From assembly GCA_963667005.1 (NCBI GenBank), contig OY762937.1:434001-498000 (forward strand): DNA of 64,000 nucleotides, read 5' to 3'. The notes beneath the pieces were generated by a model. That model made no database searches. It was given only the letters and a program-made list of their open reading frames with translations, and was not told the DNA's origin. This document shows, piece by piece, positions 1 to 9,464 of the stretch. The translations under genes and the position numbers were made by a program. This DNA comes from G963662605 sp963667005 (GTDB lineage Bacteria; Bacteroidota; Ignavibacteria; Ignavibacteriales; Ignavibacteriaceae). Position 1 is the stretch's first letter; each line of letters starts with the position of its first letter.

Positions 1-2478
1 ACTCCAAAAGAATATGACATTGATATCTCGTCCTTTTCAACGACTTCGGCTTATTATTCAGAAACAGACAGTATATCACTGTCTATAAAAATCCTTAATC
101 GTGGCATGAAGACGAGCGGAATAATTAATCTAAATATATATAATGACGGCAACCACGACTATTCAGGCACACTGGAGGAACTGCTTTTTTCAAAACAATT
201 GCCGCCGCTTTCATCAAACGAAAGCGACTCTCTGATAGTTCAACTGCCCACATTTCCAGAGGGGAAAGTATATTTTATCGCTTCGGTGGCCGTGAGTAAT
301 GATAACGACACTTCGAATAATTACCGTTTCACAACAGCCCATGTGCTGCATGGCGGTAATCCACGGAATAAAATTGTCATTAACGAAATGATGTACGCGT
401 CGCCAAAAGGCGAGCCCGAGTGGATTGAGTTATATAACCGTTCGGCAGAGTCTGTTAATTTGAAAAAGTTTTCCATCGCAGATGATGCCGATACCGGGAC
501 CATCGCGAAAACCGATTTCATTCTTGACGCGGGTGGCTATTGTATCGTTTCGCGGGACAGCAGCATCTTAAAAAAGTATCCGTGCAATGGCAAATTGCTT
601 GTCAGTACATTCCCAACATTAAATAACGACTACGATAAAGTCATTCTCCTCGATTCACTATATCGCGTCATTGATTCACTCGCTTACTCACCGGCATGGA
701 GTAAAACGTCCGGAGCATCTCTTGAGCGAATACTTGTTGATAGTGCTGCCACGGATTCATCGAACTGGAGTAATGCAGTAACACGGTACAGGGCAACACC
801 CGGATATTGTAATTCAGTCACTCCGAAAGCAAGCGACATTTCTGTTTTATCTTTGTCTGCTTCGCCACACTATCCCACGAAAGGTGACTCGGTCACGCCG
901 TATGCTCATATTTATAATAACGGCACATCTACAGCGGTTAATATCCGCGTGACTTTCTCATTTCAAAACGAGTACAGAATCGTAAAACCATTGATGGATA
1001 CTGTTATCTCAAGCTTACCGGTAAAGGACTCTATTGTCTTAACTTCGTCACAGCTCACATCTGCAATTAACGATAGTTTAGTAATACATGTACTGGCTTC
1101 AATTAGTGCCGACGAAGATACTTCAAACGATTACGCAGATGTGACCGTGAAATCAGGAAACAAAACCGGCTCAATAGTAATTAATGAAATCATGTTTAAT
1201 CCCCGTGCAGGATTTTCTGAATGGATTGAGTTATACAATACCACAAAGGATACGATTAGCATCAACGGCTGGCGGATTTCTGATATACTATCAACACCCA
1301 CTGATGATACAATCAAAAATTCTGCCGCACGAATTCCGCCGTTTGGATACCTCACTATCAGTCGTGATACACTACCTGTACAAGAAGCAGTAAATAAAAA
1401 TTTTCTTGTGTGCCGTTTCGGGATGCTTAATAATTCTGCCGACGGCGTTGTATTGAGAGATTCCCGCGGTTCAGTAATTGATTCTGTCTTCTACAACTCC
1501 AACTGGGATGTACGCACCGGAAAGTCACTTGAACGGCTTTCTGCATCTGCAAACTCATGCGACAGCCTGAATTGGCTATTCTCTTTTAGTTCTCAGGGCT
1601 GCACACCGGGCGCGAAAAATTCGGTTGATTCAATTCAGGCGGCATCCCCCGGAACATTGGCGATTAACGAAATCATGTACGAACCCGGAGGTGACAATGC
1701 GGAATTTGTTGAGTTATATAATACGTCTTCCGTTGATTTGCTGTTAAATGCCTGGAAGATAACGACGGCGAATAAGAACAATTTCTACATTACCGACAGT
1801 GTCGTTACACTGCCTCCGCATAGCTATTTTGTTGTTTGCAGCGACAGCGTCATTCTCAAAAAATATCCGGCATTTCAGAATTATCGATATAAATACATTC
1901 TGCAATCAGGCAGTTTAGGACTGCTCAACAGCAATTCATCAGTCGTGCTTCGTGATGCTTATAAAAATGTTATTGACTCCGTTTATTACCGGACTTCATG
2001 GCATAATCCGAATTTCACCAGCACGAACAATCGCTCGCTCGAACGTATCAATCCAATTCTCTCGTCCAATGACACAAGGAATTGGAGCAGTTCGGCAAAT
2101 AAGAGCGGTGCGACTCCGGGTGAAACCAACAGTATCTTTATCGGCAGTGTTTCATCATCGTCACAGATGAGCATTACGCCAAATCCATTTTCACCCGACA
2201 ATGACGGTTACGAAGATTTTACCTCTATTACATTTCAGACACCGTATCCGGTGACGCAGATTTCAATTAAGATTTTCGATGACAAAGGCAGGCTGATGCG
2301 TGAACTGACCAGCAACGAGATTTTCGGCTCAAGTGGTACAATCATCTACGACGGCAGAGATAAAAACGGAAATCCACTTCGACTTGGTATGTATATTGTT
2401 TTATTTGAAGCCGTTAATCCCCAAACCGGCGCAAAACAGGTATACAAAAAAGTACTGGTGTCAGCAAGGAAGCTGTAG
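1..2478 (+). CDS. lamin-tail domain surface protein with FlgD-like C-terminus (5' end missing)
   Basis: The reading frame is open from the first base, so the gene starts outside the window; the ATG at 106 is only an internal methionine. The visible 825 residues hold three lamin-tail (LTD) domains, recognisable by 'INEMMY', 'INEIMF' and 'INEIMY' followed by 'EWIELYN' or 'EFVELYN', at about residues 124, 392 and 554. Between them lie CARDB-like beta-sandwich stretches. From about residue 725, 'PNPFSPDNDGYED' opens a FlgD-Ig-like module that ends in 'VLVSARKL', the position where T9SS cargo carries its sorting domain. LTD proteins of this group are normally secreted or surface-exposed; the ligand is unknown. 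The C-terminus differs from the 'YPNPFNPST' type seen elsewhere in the window but resembles that of the 2375-residue protein at 35209-42336. The family call is secure and the function is not known. Confidence 0.85.
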   Translation, partial: TPKEYDIDISSFSTTSAYYSETDSISLSIKILNRGMKTSGIINLNIYNDGNHDYSGTLEELLFSKQLPPLSSNESDSLIVQLPTFPEGKVYFIASVAVSNDNDTSNNYRFTTAHVLHGGNPRNKIVINEMMYASPKGEPEWIELYNRSAESVNLKKFSIADDADTGTIAKTDFILDAGGYCIVSRDSSILKKYPCNGKLLVSTFPTLNNDYDKVILLDSLYRVIDSLAYSPAWSKTSGASLERILVDSAATDSSNWSNAVTRYRATPGYCNSVTPKASDISVLSLSASPHYPTKGDSVTPYAHIYNNGTSTAVNIRVTFSFQNEYRIVKPLMDTVISSLPVKDSIVLTSSQLTSAINDSLVIHVLASISADEDTSNDYADVTVKSGNKTGSIVINEIMFNPRAGFSEWIELYNTTKDTISINGWRISDILSTPTDDTIKNSAARIPPFGYLTISRDTLPVQEAVNKNFLVCRFGMLNNSADGVVLRDSRGSVIDSVFYNSNWDVRTGKSLERLSASANSCDSLNWLFSFSSQGCTPGAKNSVDSIQAASPGTLAINEIMYEPGGDNAEFVELYNTSSVDLLLNAWKITTANKNNFYITDSVVTLPPHSYFVVCSDSVILKKYPAFQNYRYKYILQSGSLGLLNSNSSVVLRDAYKNVIDSVYYRTSWHNPNFTSTNNRSLERINPILSSNDTRNWSSSANKSGATPGETNSIFIGSVSSSSQMSITPNPFSPDNDGYEDFTSITFQTPYPVTQISIKIFDDKGRLMRELTSNEIFGSSGTIIYDGRDKNGNPLRLGMYIVLFEAVNPQTGAKQVYKKVLVSARKL

Positions 2479-2593
2479 CCAAATTTAGAAATAGAACACT
2501 GATGACGCGGATGACACGGATTTTCACGGAATCTTTTTCAACAGAAGCAACCACCTAATCAGTCGCATTTCAAGCTCCTATTAACATTTTGAA

Positions 2594-2729
2594 GTCGCGT
2601 AGCGACGATATAGTTGTAGCCCCGGATTTCAATCCGGGGTTAATGAGACGTCCAACACCAGAGCTCCAGCGGAGCGACATAAACAACCCATCATTTTGCA
2701 AACACAGTGGGCGGGTAACAAACCCGCCC
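2594..2729. repeat. cluster of short intergenic palindromes
   Basis: Within 140 bases there are several unrelated perfect or near-perfect hairpins: GTCGC/GCGAC at 2594-2606, CCCCGGATT-TC-AATCCGGGG at 2620-2639, a GCTCC/GGAGC element near 2660-2675, and GGGCGGGT/ACCCGCCC at 2709-2729. None belongs to a gene and translation gives only low-complexity peptides. From general knowledge, such elements occur in many copies between genes of environmental bacteria and resemble REP sequences. The flanking 2479-2593 holds only a tract rich in 'ACGCGGATGACACGG' and no gene. Confidence 0.7.
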
Positions 2730-2751
2730 TACAAAAAGGTGCCATATTTTC

Positions 2752-2880
2752 GTAGAGACGCATGGCATGCGTCTCCCCTGAAATAACCGCAATGAAAAAT
2801 TCGCCACAAAACATAATACATTTTCCGCTTGTTCGATATTTTCATTGATTACACGTGAGACGCATGCCATGCGTCTCTAC
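2752..2880. repeat. inverted pair of 21-bp palindromes (BIME-like)
   Basis: The palindrome GAGACGCATG-G-CATGCGTCTC (2755-2775) is followed about 80 bases later by GAGACGCATG-C-CATGCGTCTC (2857-2877). Their flanks (GTA before the first, TAC after the second) show that the two copies lie in opposite orientation. The central bases, G and C, also agree with inversion. A pair of inverted palindromes is the layout of a BIME made of two REP elements. No transposase gene is nearby. Confidence 0.7.
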
Positions 2881-2980
2881 ACTTGACGATCCACCTTTTC
2901 TCTGTTTTTCTAAAAATATCTTTCGAACTTTGCGGTCTCTGTGATGAATTTCTCTTGCGATTATATGAGGTTTACCTTAA

Positions 2981-3014
2981 AAAAAATACCCCTGATCATG
3001 AGTCAGGGGTATTT
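2981..3014 (-). terminator. rho-independent terminator of the efflux operon
   Basis: A 12-bp stem (AAATACCCCTGA with TCAGGGGTATTT) around a 7-base loop is followed on the minus strand by a run of eight T. It lies about 30 bases past the stop of the RND permease and so closes the tetR-tolC-hlyD-RND transcription unit. Confidence 0.85.
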
Positions 3015-3045
3015 GTGTGTTCATCGTTACTGTGTAGTCTTCAAC

Positions 3046-6000
3046 TCACGGATTGAGAGGCAGCGCCTCCGTTGAAGGCACAGAACGATGTGAATGTTTA
3101 GCGCGGATCTTAGCTCTAAGATTTTCAACGCTCACATAAACGACAGGAACAAGAATAAGGGTCAGTATAAGCGAACTGGTTAATCCGCCGATAATAACCC
3201 AGGCTAATCCGTTTTTACTTTCGGATGAGGTACCGGTCGATGTCGCCAAAGGAAGCATACCAAAGACCATTGCGATGGTGGTCATAAGAATAGGACGCAG
3301 TCTTTCCTTGCCGGCCTCAATTAATGCCTCAATCATTGCCATGCCGTTTTCACGAAGCTTGTTGGTAAAATCAACAAGCAGAATGGCATTCTTCGCCACC
3401 AACCCCATCAACATAATCATACCGATGAGCGCGTAAATCGATATATTATTCCCGCTTAATGCGAGAGCCAACAGAGCGCCGATAACCGCTACCGGCAGGG
3501 AGAACAAAACGACGAAGGGATAAATATATGAGTTATAAAGCATAACCATAACAAAATATACCAACAGAATTGCCGTTGCTAAAGCGAAGAACAGGCTGCT
3601 GAAAGCTTCCGACTGCCGTTCCATCTGCCCTTTATATTCTATAGTTACATTGTTTGTGTGAATATTGTCGTTTATTTTCTTTTTAATTTCTTCACCTACG
3701 GTTCCGACAGGACGTCCATATACTTCCGATTTGATCGTCAGAGAAGATATTCTGTCGTACCGCTCAAGTTTATTAGGTCCAAGCGACTGATAAATATTAG
3801 CAAACTGTTTGAGTTCAATATTCTCTCCTGTTGAGGAGCGGAAATTTATTGAGCCGAGATCTTCAACCTTCTGACGGTCGAAGGCATCAAGCTGAATATT
3901 GATGTCATAATCCGTTCCGTTGTCGGAATATTGCAAATCCGAATTTCCCGCGAGAGCATACTCAAGTGTATTTCCCACGTCGGAAATCGAAAGTCCCAGA
4001 GCCGACATTTTATCACGGTCGATTTGAATATGCATCTCCGGTTTACTTTTTTCCACCGAAAGACGGATATCATTAATTCCGGGAACGTCTTTAATTACCG
4101 CCATTACCTGATCGGCGGTTTTATATATTTCATTCATATCGGCACCACGGAGCAGCACCTGAATCGGGGCTTCACTGCTGCCGAAAGTCGAGCTCGGTGT
4201 CGATGTAACTTTCAATCCGGGAATAGTTGTTAGGATTTCTTTTTTTATCATCGCGGCATACTGTTCTACGGTTTGCTTACGTTTTTTCTTGTCCACGATG
4301 GATACGGTTATTTCCGCTTTGTGGCTTTCGCTGTTCGTTCCGACCATATTGCTCGAATATCCGATGCTTGAGAAGACTTTTTGAACTTCCGGGTGAGCAT
4401 ATAAAAGTTTTTCAACCTTTTCCGTCAACTGATTCGTCTGCTGCAAGGTGTTCTGCGGGTCACCCTCAAGCTGCACAACGAACTCTCCTTTGTCGGCATT
4501 CGGCATAAATTCAGTTCCGATAAAATTCATACCGACTAATAAAAATGATGCAAAGAAGAGAACCATTACCGAAATAAAAACTTTTTTCCGGTTCTGAAGT
4601 GCTTTTTTCAAAGCCGACTGATAGAAGGCAACCAGTCGATTATAGAGATTTTCAAATGAAAGAGCGATTTTTCCAAGAAATGTATCGCGCGTTAAATTTT
4701 CAAGTTTGCTGAAGCGTGAAGCAAGCAGCGGAGTAACAGTGAATGATACAATAAGGCTCATGAGTGTTGAAAATACAACAACAAGGGCAAATTCTTTCAA
4801 CATATTGCCGATCATACCCGACACCAGCGCCATCGGCACAAATACCACAACGTCAACAAACGTAATAGCAACGGCAGTAAAACCGATTTCCGATCTGCCG
4901 TCCAACGCGGCCTGCCGCTTGTCTTTTCCCATATGTAAATGCCGATGAATGTTTTCCAGAACAACGATGGAGTCATCCACAAGAATTCCGATGATGAGCG
5001 AAAGCGCCATCAAAGTCATAAGATTCAGCGAAAAATTGAATACATACATTGCCGTAAATACCGATATGATGGAAACCGGAATCGAGACAAGGACAATGAT
5101 TGAATTCCTGAAGCTGTGCAGGAATAGAAACATGACAATTGACACTAATGCAATAGCCACAATCAGATCTTCCATAACCGAATTTGCGGAGGCAAGGGTA
5201 TAAACCGAGTTGTCGGTTGCAATAACAAATTTTAAACCTGCCGACTCGTATTGCTTTTCCAGTCTTGCCATCTCGTCCTTTACGAGCTGTGTAACTTTGA
5301 CGGAATTTGCATCTGACTGTTTTTGAATCTGCATACCGATAGAATTTTCACCGTTAATTCTGCTCAGGCTTGTATATTCGGCGATACCGTCAACCACTTC
5401 AGCTATATCCTGCAACTTCACTTCGCTGCCGTCGGTTTTATGAGTAACGACAATATTCCGTATTTGTTCAAGTGAAGAAAACTTACCGGATAACCTTACG
5501 GTATATTGGCTTTTATTTCCCTCGATTTTACCGGTAGCAAACTGCTGATTAGCACTATTGACAACGCTGTATAATTGACTTATCGTAATGTTATAAGCCG
5601 CCAGCTTATTCCTGTCAACATTAATTCGTATCTGGCGTTCATCACCACCGATTAAGGTAACCTGCGCGACACCGTTAATTTTTGAGATCTGCGGTTTTAC
5701 CTGATCCTTGGTTAACTGATACAACTTTGTCGCATCCATTTTCGCCTTTACGCCGAGTTTCAGTATCGGAATCTGATCGGTAGAAAATGACTGAAGTGCA
5801 GGAGTTTTTGCACCTGTTGGTAGTTGATATAATACCGCGTTTACTTTTCTCTGCGCATCTTCTATGGCAACATCAGTGTTGGTATTGGCCACCAGCTCAA
5901 TGGATATGGCTGAATAACCTTCCTGCGATGAAGAACTCATATACTTTACATTTTCAAGAGCCGAAAGAGCATCTTCTAATTTCTTGGTCACGGAGCTTTC

Positions 6001-6177
6001 AACTTCATCAGCCGACGCTCCGGGATATTGTGTCGTCACCACCATAAAAGGCATATCTATCTTGGGAATAAGCTCATAGTTGAGTTTTGAGTAGCAAAAT
6101 ATGCCGAGCAGTGTCAGTGCAGTAAATACAATTACTACAAGCGTCGATCGTTTTACTGCTAATTCTGTAATTGTCAT
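3046..6177 (-). CDS. efflux RND transporter permease subunit (AcrB/HAE1 type)
   Basis: This is the inner-membrane proton-driven pump of a tripartite drug or lipophile exporter. Its 1043 residues are the normal length for HAE1-type RND proteins. It starts with a cytoplasmic 'MTITELAVKRS' and a first membrane helix, then a porter domain, the helix with 'GILVDDSIVVLENI' carrying the paired Asp of the proton relay, a second porter domain, and a C-terminal helix bundle with 'MGLVAKNAILLVDF' containing the relay Lys. The start is 9 bases after the adaptor gene, so the two are co-transcribed. Substrate cannot be read from sequence. The family and role are certain. Confidence 0.95.
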   Translation of the reverse strand: MTITELAVKRSTLVVIVFTALTLLGIFCYSKLNYELIPKIDMPFMVVTTQYPGASADEVESSVTKKLEDALSALENVKYMSSSSQEGYSAISIELVANTNTDVAIEDAQRKVNAVLYQLPTGAKTPALQSFSTDQIPILKLGVKAKMDATKLYQLTKDQVKPQISKINGVAQVTLIGGDERQIRINVDRNKLAAYNITISQLYSVVNSANQQFATGKIEGNKSQYTVRLSGKFSSLEQIRNIVVTHKTDGSEVKLQDIAEVVDGIAEYTSLSRINGENSIGMQIQKQSDANSVKVTQLVKDEMARLEKQYESAGLKFVIATDNSVYTLASANSVMEDLIVAIALVSIVMFLFLHSFRNSIIVLVSIPVSIISVFTAMYVFNFSLNLMTLMALSLIIGILVDDSIVVLENIHRHLHMGKDKRQAALDGRSEIGFTAVAITFVDVVVFVPMALVSGMIGNMLKEFALVVVFSTLMSLIVSFTVTPLLASRFSKLENLTRDTFLGKIALSFENLYNRLVAFYQSALKKALQNRKKVFISVMVLFFASFLLVGMNFIGTEFMPNADKGEFVVQLEGDPQNTLQQTNQLTEKVEKLLYAHPEVQKVFSSIGYSSNMVGTNSESHKAEITVSIVDKKKRKQTVEQYAAMIKKEILTTIPGLKVTSTPSSTFGSSEAPIQVLLRGADMNEIYKTADQVMAVIKDVPGINDIRLSVEKSKPEMHIQIDRDKMSALGLSISDVGNTLEYALAGNSDLQYSDNGTDYDINIQLDAFDRQKVEDLGSINFRSSTGENIELKQFANIYQSLGPNKLERYDRISSLTIKSEVYGRPVGTVGEEIKKKINDNIHTNNVTIEYKGQMERQSEAFSSLFFALATAILLVYFVMVMLYNSYIYPFVVLFSLPVAVIGALLALALSGNNISIYALIGMIMLMGLVAKNAILLVDFTNKLRENGMAMIEALIEAGKERLRPILMTTIAMVFGMLPLATSTGTSSESKNGLAWVIIGGLTSSLILTLILVPVVYVSVENLRAKIRAKHSHRSVPSTEALPLNP

Positions 6178-6186
6178 ATTCGTGTC

Positions 6187-7242
6187 TTAGTTATTATTTA
6201 TAATTTTAATTGTTTTCCCGTCGGTCAGATTTACCTGTCCGCTTACTACCACCTGTTCATTCTCCGATAAACCTGAGACCACTTCAAGATATCCGCTGCT
6301 TTCACGGCCGATAACGATATTTTTGAGATGCGCTTTGCCGTTTTCGGCAACATAGACTTTTGCTTCCTTTATGCTGCCCTGCAAAGCTTCACGCGGAATG
6401 CAAATACCCATTTTGCTCGTCCCGATTTCAAAAGACGCGGTAACAAACGTACCGCCTTTAAGCTGCGTTTTTCCGGTATTAGCCAATTCAATCTCCACAG
6501 GATAATTATGAGCATCATCACCACGAGGACTTACAAAGCTGATTCTGCCGGTGAATGTTACGCCGGGATAAATATCCGATGTAATTTGTACTTTATTGCC
6601 TACGGAGACGTAATACGCGTTGCTCTCGGAAAGATTAACTTTGACTTTCAATTTCGAAATATCAACAATAGAGGCAACCGCTGTACCCGCATTTACATAT
6701 GTTCCGGCTTCGACTAATTTTTTCGATATGGTTCCTGAAATAGGGGCGGTAATTTTAGTATATGACAGCTGTTTGGCAGCATCGGCTACCTTATTCTTAG
6801 CAGATTCGTAAGCGAATTTGGCATTGTCAAATTCCTGCTGGCTTGTTGTTCCGCCGCTGAGCAGATTTTTCAATCTGTTATAATCTTTTTCAGCTTTCTC
6901 GGCGTCAATTTTTGCCGATTCATACGAGAGTTTTTTTAATTCGTCATCTATTGAAGCTATTACCGTACCGGCTTTAACACTTTGTCCGAGTGTGTAATGC
7001 AATGCTTTAATTTTACCTTGTGTTTCGGCCGGAATATCTAATTCCGTAGCGGGATAGACCATACCGGTAACATTTAAAACGGGCGAGATGTCTTTTTTAC
7101 TTACAGAGGCTACGGTAACACTCACATCGTTTGCAAAAAGATTTTCATTCTGTGCCGTAATTTTATTGCGGTTACTGAATAATTTAAACACTGCAAGTAT
7201 TACCAACAGCGCTATAACGACTATTACAATAGTTCTTTTCAT
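6187..7242 (-). CDS. efflux RND transporter periplasmic adaptor (HlyD/MFP family)
   Basis: This is the membrane-fusion protein that bridges the RND pump and the TolC-like channel. A single N-terminal membrane segment ('IVIVVIALLVILAVF') is followed by a barrel-sandwich/lipoyl half ('IPAETQGKIKALHYTLGQSVKAG'-like), a coiled-coil hairpin rich in 'AEKDYNRLKNLLSGG', the second lipoyl half ('KITAPISGTISKK') and beta-barrel domains. The ATG at 7242 gives 'MKRTIV'. A GTG at 7251, overlapping the tolC stop as GTGA, would add three residues and cannot be excluded. It is 9 bases before the pump gene and essentially abuts the TolC gene. Confidence 0.93.
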   Translation of the reverse strand: MKRTIVIVVIALLVILAVFKLFSNRNKITAQNENLFANDVSVTVASVSKKDISPVLNVTGMVYPATELDIPAETQGKIKALHYTLGQSVKAGTVIASIDDELKKLSYESAKIDAEKAEKDYNRLKNLLSGGTTSQQEFDNAKFAYESAKNKVADAAKQLSYTKITAPISGTISKKLVEAGTYVNAGTAVASIVDISKLKVKVNLSESNAYYVSVGNKVQITSDIYPGVTFTGRISFVSPRGDDAHNYPVEIELANTGKTQLKGGTFVTASFEIGTSKMGICIPREALQGSIKEAKVYVAENGKAHLKNIVIGRESSGYLEVVSGLSENEQVVVSGQVNLTDGKTIKIINNN

Positions 7243-7247
7243 GGGAT

Positions 7248-8597
7248 TCACTTTATATTATGTAAAAAATTATTTAATGTGCCCTGTGCTTTTTCCAGAT
7301 CAAGACGGGCTATGTACAAACTTTGCAGGCGGGTATAATAATTATTCTGCGCCTCTACTAGAGAACGTTCCGCCTGGGTTAAATCCAACGATGAGCTTGT
7401 TCCCTGTGAAAATTCCTGCTGGGTATTCCTATAAACGCTTTCGGCAAGAAGCATATTATCTTTTTCAATTTGAATATTACTCAGAGCATTATCATACTCG
7501 TATGTTTTATTGGAAACATCCACATAAATGCTTTGCTCATTCTGCCGCAGATTTTCTTTTTCCTTTTCTATATTTAAGGTTGACTGCTCGACTTTCGCAT
7601 ATCGTGAGAAGCCCGAGAAAATCGGAATCTTTAATTCCAGACCGATCGCGGAATTGTTATACCAATCCTGATCTTTACCAAAGAGATTGAACTGATTTCT
7701 CATTGCCTGATAATTATAATTGGCGTAGAATGACAGCGTCGGCAGATACGCACTCAGATTATTTTCACGATCTGCTTCATACAGAGAAATATTGCTCTTC
7801 TGTAGTTTATAATCCGTACGGAGGTTAAGAAAGTTTTTGTAGTCGTCGGAATCTGTTTTTCCGGAACGTGCGGATGCCTCATCCAAAGCATCATTCAATT
7901 TGAGTTCATCGGCGACCGGCATACCCATTTCATATTTCAGATTGTTCAGAGCCTCTTTATATTGAAGTTCGGTTTGTTGCAACTGTGAATACGTATTATT
8001 ATAGCTCACCTGAACCTTATCAACATCTATCTTTTTACCGATACCGTTGGCAAACTTTAACTGCGTTGAAGTAAGAGACGCTTTTGATGCCTGAAGAATC
8101 TTTTGAAGATTTTCCAATTGCTTTTGAATCACAACCGCTTTATAATATGCCGTTCCGACATTGTATAAAACCTGCTCGGTTGTCTTTTGCTGGGTCAGCT
8201 GCGACATCTCCTCACTGATTTTTGCAGCTTTCAATCCGACCCAAAACGATGGACTGAATAACTTTTGATTTAGCGTGATACCCGCAGAGAGATTATACTT
8301 CGTTCCCATTTGCAGAGCAATGGTTTTCCCCGGCTGTCCCATCAATTCTCCCGGCATTACCGTGGTCGAAAGTTTGAGTTTATCCTCTAACGTACTGCTG
8401 AAATCTATCTGCGGCAGTGCTGTCCCGATTTGTTCGTTGACTTTTTGCTTGCTCAAATCGTAGTCGAGAGCCGATACTTTTATGCTGCTGCTTTTTTGCT
8501 CTGCATAATTGATACAATCCTTTAACGAAAAAACCTGTCCGCTCACAGCAACTTGGAGCAAGAGCAGCAGGGTAGTTATTTTGAGATTTTTTTTCAT
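7248..8597 (-). CDS. TolC family outer-membrane efflux channel
   Basis: This 449-residue protein has a signal peptide ending near 'VAVSGQ' and two OEP repeats of alternating long amphipathic helices and short strands, as in 'QQKTTEQVLYNVGTAYYK' and 'DLTQAERSLVEAQNNYYT'. Trimers of such proteins form the outer-membrane duct for the adaptor and pump encoded downstream. It is the first structural gene after the regulator; the 61-base gap in front of it holds a second copy of the proposed TetR operator, so it may have its own promoter. Confidence 0.93.
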   Translation of the reverse strand: MKKNLKITTLLLLLQVAVSGQVFSLKDCINYAEQKSSSIKVSALDYDLSKQKVNEQIGTALPQIDFSSTLEDKLKLSTTVMPGELMGQPGKTIALQMGTKYNLSAGITLNQKLFSPSFWVGLKAAKISEEMSQLTQQKTTEQVLYNVGTAYYKAVVIQKQLENLQKILQASKASLTSTQLKFANGIGKKIDVDKVQVSYNNTYSQLQQTELQYKEALNNLKYEMGMPVADELKLNDALDEASARSGKTDSDDYKNFLNLRTDYKLQKSNISLYEADRENNLSAYLPTLSFYANYNYQAMRNQFNLFGKDQDWYNNSAIGLELKIPIFSGFSRYAKVEQSTLNIEKEKENLRQNEQSIYVDVSNKTYEYDNALSNIQIEKDNMLLAESVYRNTQQEFSQGTSSSLDLTQAERSLVEAQNNYYTRLQSLYIARLDLEKAQGTLNNFLHNIK

Positions 8598-8619
8598 GTT
8601 TATTATTTTATTTAGTTAT

Positions 8620-8642
8620 AAAATCTTACTAAGTTAGATTTT
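8620..8642. promoter_or_regulatory. proposed TetR operator before tolC
   Basis: The palindrome TCTTAC-TAA-GTTAGA (8624-8638) has one mismatch and extends with A/T pairs on both sides. It matches the perfect TCTAAC-GTT-GTTAGA site in front of the TetR gene (same half-sites, same 3-base spacer). It lies 27 bases upstream of the tolC start. Confidence 0.6.
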
Positions 8643-8658
8643 TAGGCAAAAAAATATA

Positions 8659-9237
8659 TCAGAACAATCCGATATTATATTCGACGATCTTTTTATATAA
8701 TTCTCGCGGAGACTCGCGCACCACATGCGGCGGCGGCGGACTCATAAGCAGGGTTGATATAGCGCCACGTGTTAAGCAAACCCAATTCAATATCAGATTC
8801 TCCAAATTCCCGAACTTTCCGGTATCGATTTTTTTAAAGGTTTCTTTAATAAGCTCCATCCCCTTCATCATTTCTTCGTTTGGTGCAGGTTTTTCTATGC
8901 TAAACATTAGCTGGTATAAGTCCGGATTATTTTCCGCAAAATCCCAGGTTTCCATTGATAAAATCATAATCAATTCTTTGGGATCGATGTCGCTCCGCAT
9001 AATGGATTCAAAGTCTTTATGCATTAAACGGAATCCATGATACACCAATTCTCTGAACAAAGCTTCTTTGTTTTCGAAGTATTCATATACGATTGGTGGA
9101 GTATATTCGATTTTATCCGCGATTTTGCGAATAGTAACCGAAGCCCATCCCTCTTCAATGGCGATGGCTCGTGCAGCATCAAGAATGCTTTGCTTTATTT
9201 CTTCTTTTTCGCGCTGTCTGCGCTCTATATGGCTCAT
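8659..9237 (-). CDS. TetR/AcrR family repressor of the efflux operon
   Basis: The 192-residue protein has the standard TetR layout. The N-terminal helix-turn-helix spans about residues 8-55, with 'TIRKIADKIEYTPPIVYEYF' as the DNA-reading helices and 'ENKEALFRELV' closing the domain. An all-helical ligand-binding and dimerisation domain follows. It is first in the operon and is preceded by a perfect 15-bp palindrome, so it most likely represses itself and the pump genes until a pump substrate binds. The inducer is unknown. Confidence 0.92.
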   Translation of the reverse strand: MSHIERRQREKEEIKQSILDAARAIAIEEGWASVTIRKIADKIEYTPPIVYEYFENKEALFRELVYHGFRLMHKDFESIMRSDIDPKELIMILSMETWDFAENNPDLYQLMFSIEKPAPNEEMMKGMELIKETFKKIDTGKFGNLENLILNWVCLTRGAISTLLMSPPPPHVVRESPRELYKKIVEYNIGLF

Positions 9238-9251
9238 AGTAAATTAATTTT

Positions 9252-9266
9252 TCTAACGTTGTTAGA
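9252..9266. promoter_or_regulatory. proposed TetR operator before the regulator gene
   Basis: This is a perfect dyad, TCTAAC-GTT-GTTAGA, 15 bases upstream of the regulator's ATG. The near-identical dyad before tolC makes both sites likely targets of the TetR protein. Confidence 0.65.
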
Positions 9267-9387
9267 TAAATTAACATCCAAAGCACTAATAAGCAAGTAA
9301 ATAATTAAAGGGATCCACCCATGTGTGATTTTCGGCACATTTTAACCATCGGTATCCCCGAAAATCAAAGGTATTCTACTAAAAGTC

Positions 9388-9464
9388 ATCTCGATACGCC
9401 CCCCGTTAGCCGAGTGTCGCGGCGGAGCCGCGATGTATCGAGGCAAGGCGGGCTACTCGATGAC
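9388..9464. repeat. nested hairpin in the 9238-9610 gap
   Basis: An inner hairpin CGCGGC-GGA-GCCGCG (9418-9432) sits inside an outer pair TCGATAC (9391-9397) / GTATCGA (9435-9441), and a further CTCGAT follows. It is more G+C-rich than its surroundings and resembles a dispersed palindromic repeat. The rest of the gap holds the tetR promoter side and an A+T-rich lead into the next gene, with no convincing gene. Confidence 0.55.

Noticed and set aside
2589..2814. Short frames on both strands in the gap after the lamin-tail gene
   Set aside because: They only translate the palindromic repeats; peptides such as 'CRSAGALV' are typical products of such intergenic elements, and both strands are open for that reason.
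7088..7690. 200-residue plus-strand frame opposite the TolC and adaptor genes
   Set aside because: It runs antisense across two well-supported genes and has no recognisable domain.
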